Shown here in pieces: positions 60,745-64,000 of a DNA stretch of 64,000 bases (the stretch's first letter is position 1; each line of letters starts with the position of its first letter). The notes beneath the pieces are model-generated. The model was not told the DNA's origin. It did no database searches and worked only from the letters and a program-made list of their open reading frames with translations. Origin of the DNA: Streptomyces acidiscabies (lineage in GTDB: Bacteria > Actinomycetota > Actinomycetes > Streptomycetales > Streptomycetaceae); NCBI RefSeq assembly GCF_020010905.1, contig NZ_JAGJBY010000001.1:496001-560000 (forward strand), read 5' to 3'. A program made the position numbers and the translations under genes.

Positions 60745-62511
60745 GTGACCGCACAGACCACCCCGCCCACGACAACCGTGAAACCGCCCCGATACCGCCG
60801 GGCGGCAGCCTCGGCCGCCGTCTGGTACCTGCGTGCCATGGCCCTGCTCAACGTCCTGGCGGTGCTCTCCGTCCCCCTGCACGACCGGCTGCGGCGGTAC
60901 GACGAGGGCGAGTACTTCACCCCGTACCTGCTCACCGCCGGCCTGGTGTCGGCGATCCTCGCGCTGTGGCTGGCCGTGGCGATGCGCAGGCGCAAGCGTG
61001 CGGCGTGGATCGTCAACACGGTCCTGGCCGCGCTGACCCTGACGGGGATGGCCCTCTTCCTGTTCGTGCCCGACGAGGACGTCGACTTCGGCCACCACTG
61101 GATGAACTGGGCCTCCGCCGCGCTCACCGCCCTCTTCCTGCTGGCCCTGATCGTGGGGCGCCGGGAGTTCACGTCGAAGGGCGACCGCTCCAACCCCCGG
61201 ACGGCGCTCGCGACCCTGGCCGGCGGCTTGGTCCTCGGCAGCGCGCTGGGCGTGGCGCTGGTGGGGGCGACCGGCACCGCCACGGGAGCGAGCCTGTCCG
61301 ACCGGCTCGGCTACGTCCTGGCCCGCTTCGTCACCCTGGATCCCACCGAGAAGGCATCCCGCCTCATCGAGGTCCCCGGCTGGGTCGACGGCACCCTCAA
61401 CGTGACGGCGGCCCTGCTGTTCCTGAGCGTCCTGTACGTGGCGTTCCGCAGCCCGAGGGGCCGGGTGGTGCTCACCGAGGACGACGAGAACCGGCTGCGC
61501 GCCCTCCTGGACCGGCACGGCGAGCGCGATTCCCTGGGCTACTTCGCCCTGCGCCGCGACAAGGCGGCCGTCTTCTCCCCGAGCGGGAAAGCGGCGGTGA
61601 CCTACCGCGTGGTCGGCGGTGTCTCCCTGGCCTCCGGCGACCCCGTCGGAGACCCCGAGGCGTGGCCGGGCGCGATCGACGCCTGGCTGGCCGAGGCCCG
61701 TGAACACGCGTGGGTCCCGGCCGTCATGGGGGCCTCCGAGGAAGCGGGCGTGATCTACGCACGGCACGGTCTGAACGCCCTCGAACTGGGCGACGAGGCC
61801 GTCGTCGAGGTCGCGGACTTCACCCTCGAAGGGCGCGCGATGCGCGGGGTCAGGCAGGCGTACAACCGGGTCGAGCGCGCCGGATACACCGTGCGTATCC
61901 GCCGCCACGAGGACATCCCCGAGCCGGAGACGGCCCGCCTGGTGGCCGACGCCGACCGCTGGCGCGACGGGGCGACCGAGCGCGGGTTCTCGATGGCGCT
62001 CGGCAGACTCGGCGCACCGGACGACGGGCGCTGCGTGATGGTCGAGTGCCACGACGCGGACGGCGAACTGCGCGCGCTGCTCAGCTTCGTCCCCTGGGGG
62101 CGCGAAGGGCTCTCCCTCGACCTGATGCGCCGGGACCGCGCCGGCGACAACGGGCTCATGGAGTTCATGGTCATCGGACTCCTGCGGCGGGCCGACGAGG
62201 TGGGCCTCGCCCGGGTCTCGCTGAACTTCGCGATGTTCCGGTCGGTCTTCGAGCGCGGGGACCGGCTCGGCGCCGGGCCCGTGCTGCGGCTGTGGCGCGC
62301 CGTCCTCGGGTTCTTCTCCCGCTGGTGGCAGATCGAGTCGCTGTACCGGGCCAACGCCAAGTACCGGCCGATCTGGGAGCCCCGCTACATCCTCTTCCAG
62401 AAGAGCGGCGAACTGCTGCGGATCGCACTGGCCTGCGGCCGGGCGGAGGGCTTCGTGACGACGCCGGGCCTGCCCGCCCTCTTCCGCAGGAGGTCGCGGG
62501 CCGCGAGGTGA
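60745..62511 (+). CDS. Phosphatidylglycerol lysyltransferase-like protein (DUF2156, MprF C-domain)
   Basis: 588 residues from GTG 60745. An N-terminal membrane region of about six helices ([19 protein letters not shown] onward) precedes the soluble DUF2156 domain with GNAT-like fold ([74 protein letters not shown]). MprF-type enzymes transfer lysine from Lys-tRNA to phosphatidylglycerol, altering surface charge and resistance to cationic peptides. No separate LysRS domain is present. Confidence 0.85.
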   Translation: MTAQTTPPTTTVKPPRYRRAAASAAVWYLRAMALLNVLAVLSVPLHDRLRRYDEGEYFTPYLLTAGLVSAILALWLAVAMRRRKRAAWIVNTVLAALTLTGMALFLFVPDEDVDFGHHWMNWASAALTALFLLALIVGRREFTSKGDRSNPRTALATLAGGLVLGSALGVALVGATGTATGASLSDRLGYVLARFVTLDPTEKASRLIEVPGWVDGTLNVTAALLFLSVLYVAFRSPRGRVVLTEDDENRLRALLDRHGERDSLGYFALRRDKAAVFSPSGKAAVTYRVVGGVSLASGDPVGDPEAWPGAIDAWLAEAREHAWVPAVMGASEEAGVIYARHGLNALELGDEAVVEVADFTLEGRAMRGVRQAYNRVERAGYTVRIRRHEDIPEPETARLVADADRWRDGATERGFSMALGRLGAPDDGRCVMVECHDADGELRALLSFVPWGREGLSLDLMRRDRAGDNGLMEFMVIGLLRRADEVGLARVSLNFAMFRSVFERGDRLGAGPVLRLWRAVLGFFSRWWQIESLYRANAKYRPIWEPRYILFQKSGELLRIALACGRAEGFVTTPGLPALFRRRSRAAR

Positions 62512-62514
62512 CGC

Positions 62515-62883
62515 CTACTTGATGACGGCGTTGGCCGCCACGACCGCAAGCCCGAGCAGCGCGTCCGCCACCCCGATCGTCCAGGCGGACAGCCACGTGC
62601 GCCCGGCGGCGCGGGCCGCGAGCAGACCCCACGCGAACAGCAGCACCACGTTCACGGCGAAGGCCACGTACTCGACCCCCTCCGAGGGCCACCACCCCCA
62701 CCCCGCGCCGAGCAGCAGGACGACCGTCGGCACGGCCGACGCGACGGCCGTGATCAGGAGCCACTGGGCGCTGCTGAGCCGCTCGCCGGTCTTCGAGCTG
62801 CTGACCAGGAAGGACGAGGCGCGGGCGAGCCCACCGTACGTGAGCCCCCCCGACCGGCGGGATCTCCCCCGCCAGGTGGCCAC
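62515..62883 (-). CDS. Small membrane protein
   Basis: 122 residues from GTG 62883, start uncertain. Three or four membrane helices (WLLITAVASAVPTVVLLLG, YVAFAVNVVLLFAWGLLAAR, IGVADALLGLAVVAANAVI). Its 3' end is three bases from the MprF-like gene. Family not recognised; the last helix resembles small actinobacterial membrane proteins of unknown function. Confidence 0.65.
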   Translation of the reverse strand: MATWRGRSRRSGGLTYGGLARASSFLVSSSKTGERLSSAQWLLITAVASAVPTVVLLLGAGWGWWPSEGVEYVAFAVNVVLLFAWGLLAARAAGRTWLSAWTIGVADALLGLAVVAANAVIK

Positions 62884-63003
62884 CCTTCCCGGCGTACCCG
62901 GTCACCGGGTGACGTACCGGACGTACCGTCGGCAGCGGAAGAGACGGGTGAGAGGAGAAACGACAGTGGACGACATGCAGGTGCCGGCGGGGAACGGTCG
63001 GCG

Positions 63004-64000
63004 ATGAACACGGGCCGGGCGCTGTGGCGGCGTGTGCCGCGTCCCGCCCTCGACGCGGGCCTCGCCGTGCTCGCCGCGCTCGACGCGTGGGGCAACCTGC
63101 ACGACGAGGCGACGCCGTTCATGTGGGCGTGTGCCGCCCTGGGCTGCGCGGGGCTGCTGCTGCGCCGGTACATCCCGCTGGCCGTCGTCCTGCTGACCCT
63201 GCCCATGACCCTGTTCCTGGACGTGGCGGTCGCGCCGCTCGCCGCCCTGTACACGCTGGCCACGCGCACCCGCAACCGCCCGCTGCTGGTCGGCTGCGCC
63301 CTGCTGAGCACGGCGGCGGGCACCCTCGTGTGGCCGTTGTCCGAGTCGTTCTCCGGCGACCGGACCTGGACGCTCGTCCAGTCCGTCTACACGCTGGCCA
63401 CGTCCTTCGCCCCGGTCCTCGTCGGCCAGCTCGTCCAGGCCAGGCACGACCTGCGCCGACAGCTCGTCGAGATCGAGGACGCCCGCGAACACGAGCGCGC
63501 GCTGTACGCGCAGAACGTCCTCGCCCGGGAACGCGCCCAGCTGGCCCGCGAGATGCACGACGTCGTCTCGCACCAGGTCAGCCTCATCGCCGTACAGGCG
63601 GCGGCCCTCCAGGTCGCCGCCCACGACCCCCGGCAGGCCGGTGACGGCGCCCGTGCGATCCGCACGCTGAGCGTGAACACCCTCGACGAACTCCGCCACA
63701 TGGTCACCCTGCTGCGCGCCTCCAGCGGCAAGGAGACCGAGCTCTCCCCCCAGCCCACCCTCGCCGACCTGCAACGGCTGATCGCGGGCAGCGGCATCGA
63801 AACCACCCTGACCGGCGAACTCCCGCCCGGCATCAGCACGACCGCCCAGCGCACGATCTACCGGACGGTCCAGGAGGCCCTCACGAACGTCCGCAAGCAC
63901 GCCCCGGGCGCCCGCGCCGACATCCACCTCTGGCACGACCCGCACCACTTCGGCGTCACCGTCACCAACACCGCCCCCACCCGCCCCACCGTCCCCCTCC
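63004..64000 (+). CDS. NarL-type sensor histidine kinase (3' end beyond window)
   Basis: 332 residues visible from ATG 63004. Four membrane helices in residues 15-145, a helical linker, then the HisKA_3 dimerisation domain with phospho-acceptor His185 in REMHDVVSHQVSLIAVQA. The start of the ATPase domain follows (TIYRTVQEALTNVRKHAP, N-box). The partner response regulator should lie to the right. The frame is open at the edge. Confidence 0.9.
   Translation, partial: MNTGRALWRRVPRPALDAGLAVLAALDAWGNLHDEATPFMWACAALGCAGLLLRRYIPLAVVLLTLPMTLFLDVAVAPLAALYTLATRTRNRPLLVGCALLSTAAGTLVWPLSESFSGDRTWTLVQSVYTLATSFAPVLVGQLVQARHDLRRQLVEIEDAREHERALYAQNVLARERAQLAREMHDVVSHQVSLIAVQAAALQVAAHDPRQAGDGARAIRTLSVNTLDELRHMVTLLRASSGKETELSPQPTLADLQRLIAGSGIETTLTGELPPGISTTAQRTIYRTVQEALTNVRKHAPGARADIHLWHDPHHFGVTVTNTAPTRPTVPL

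Overview
The window is high-GC actinobacterial DNA and almost certainly comes from a Streptomyces chromosome, probably an accessory arm. Signs of this are GTG starts, GTGA and ATGA gene overlaps, two whiJ/abaA-like regulator loci (XRE-DUF5753 plus DUF397), TerD pairs, a GPP34 protein and a RiPP cluster. No replication origin or CRISPR array was seen.

Layout. 1-3874 holds the start of a huge secreted glycine-rich/DUF11 repeat protein that runs off the left edge. 4033-7739 has small genes: a lipoprotein, a Uma2 nuclease, an SH3 protein and helix-turn-helix proteins. 7835-9210 is an XRE/DUF397 locus that ends in an unusual DUF397 protein with three half-motifs. 9207-19593 is a scrambled mobile region. 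It has nested direct repeats: a 719-bp pair (A and A') and an 805-bp pair (B and B'). Each B copy carries an orphan toxin C-terminal module plus its immunity gene. An IS5-type element sits in one B copy, and an IS630-type element with a frameshifted transposase follows it. A phage small-terminase fragment and an array of eight tRNAs lie between the B copies. 20057-21213 holds a lipoprotein and two gene remnants.

22296-38180 is the centrepiece. A GPP34 gene and a regulator face a leftward block of twelve genes: an LLM oxidoreductase, four enzymes matching the daptide (Mpa/Dap) RiPP set (recognition protein, methyltransferase, aminotransferase, dehydrogenase), two cysteine-free precursor peptides ending in Ala-Thr, an ABC transporter, an M50 protease, and then a class III lanthipeptide synthetase (LanKC) and a glycosyltransferase. 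The inferred pathway is LanKC dehydration of Ser/Thr, conversion of the C-terminal Thr to a dimethylated diamine, protease cleavage and export, with possible glycosylation. The dehydrogenase has its normal ~393-residue core between about 39 heptapeptide and about 32 nonapeptide repeats.

38455-47922 has an AraC regulator, a compact acyl-chain cassette (a KAS III-ACP fusion, a KAS II and a reductase), a VapBC-like pair, a GntR locus and an MFS exporter. An ISAs1-type element (47948-49409, 10-bp target duplication) precedes a secreted Rhs/YD-repeat polymorphic toxin with its own immunity gene (49837-55762). A second DUF397/XRE/HATPase locus follows, then a secreted protein that looks like a plant alpha-expansin (57478-58251), an SDR, two TerD proteins, an MprF-like lysyltransferase and a histidine kinase cut by the right edge.
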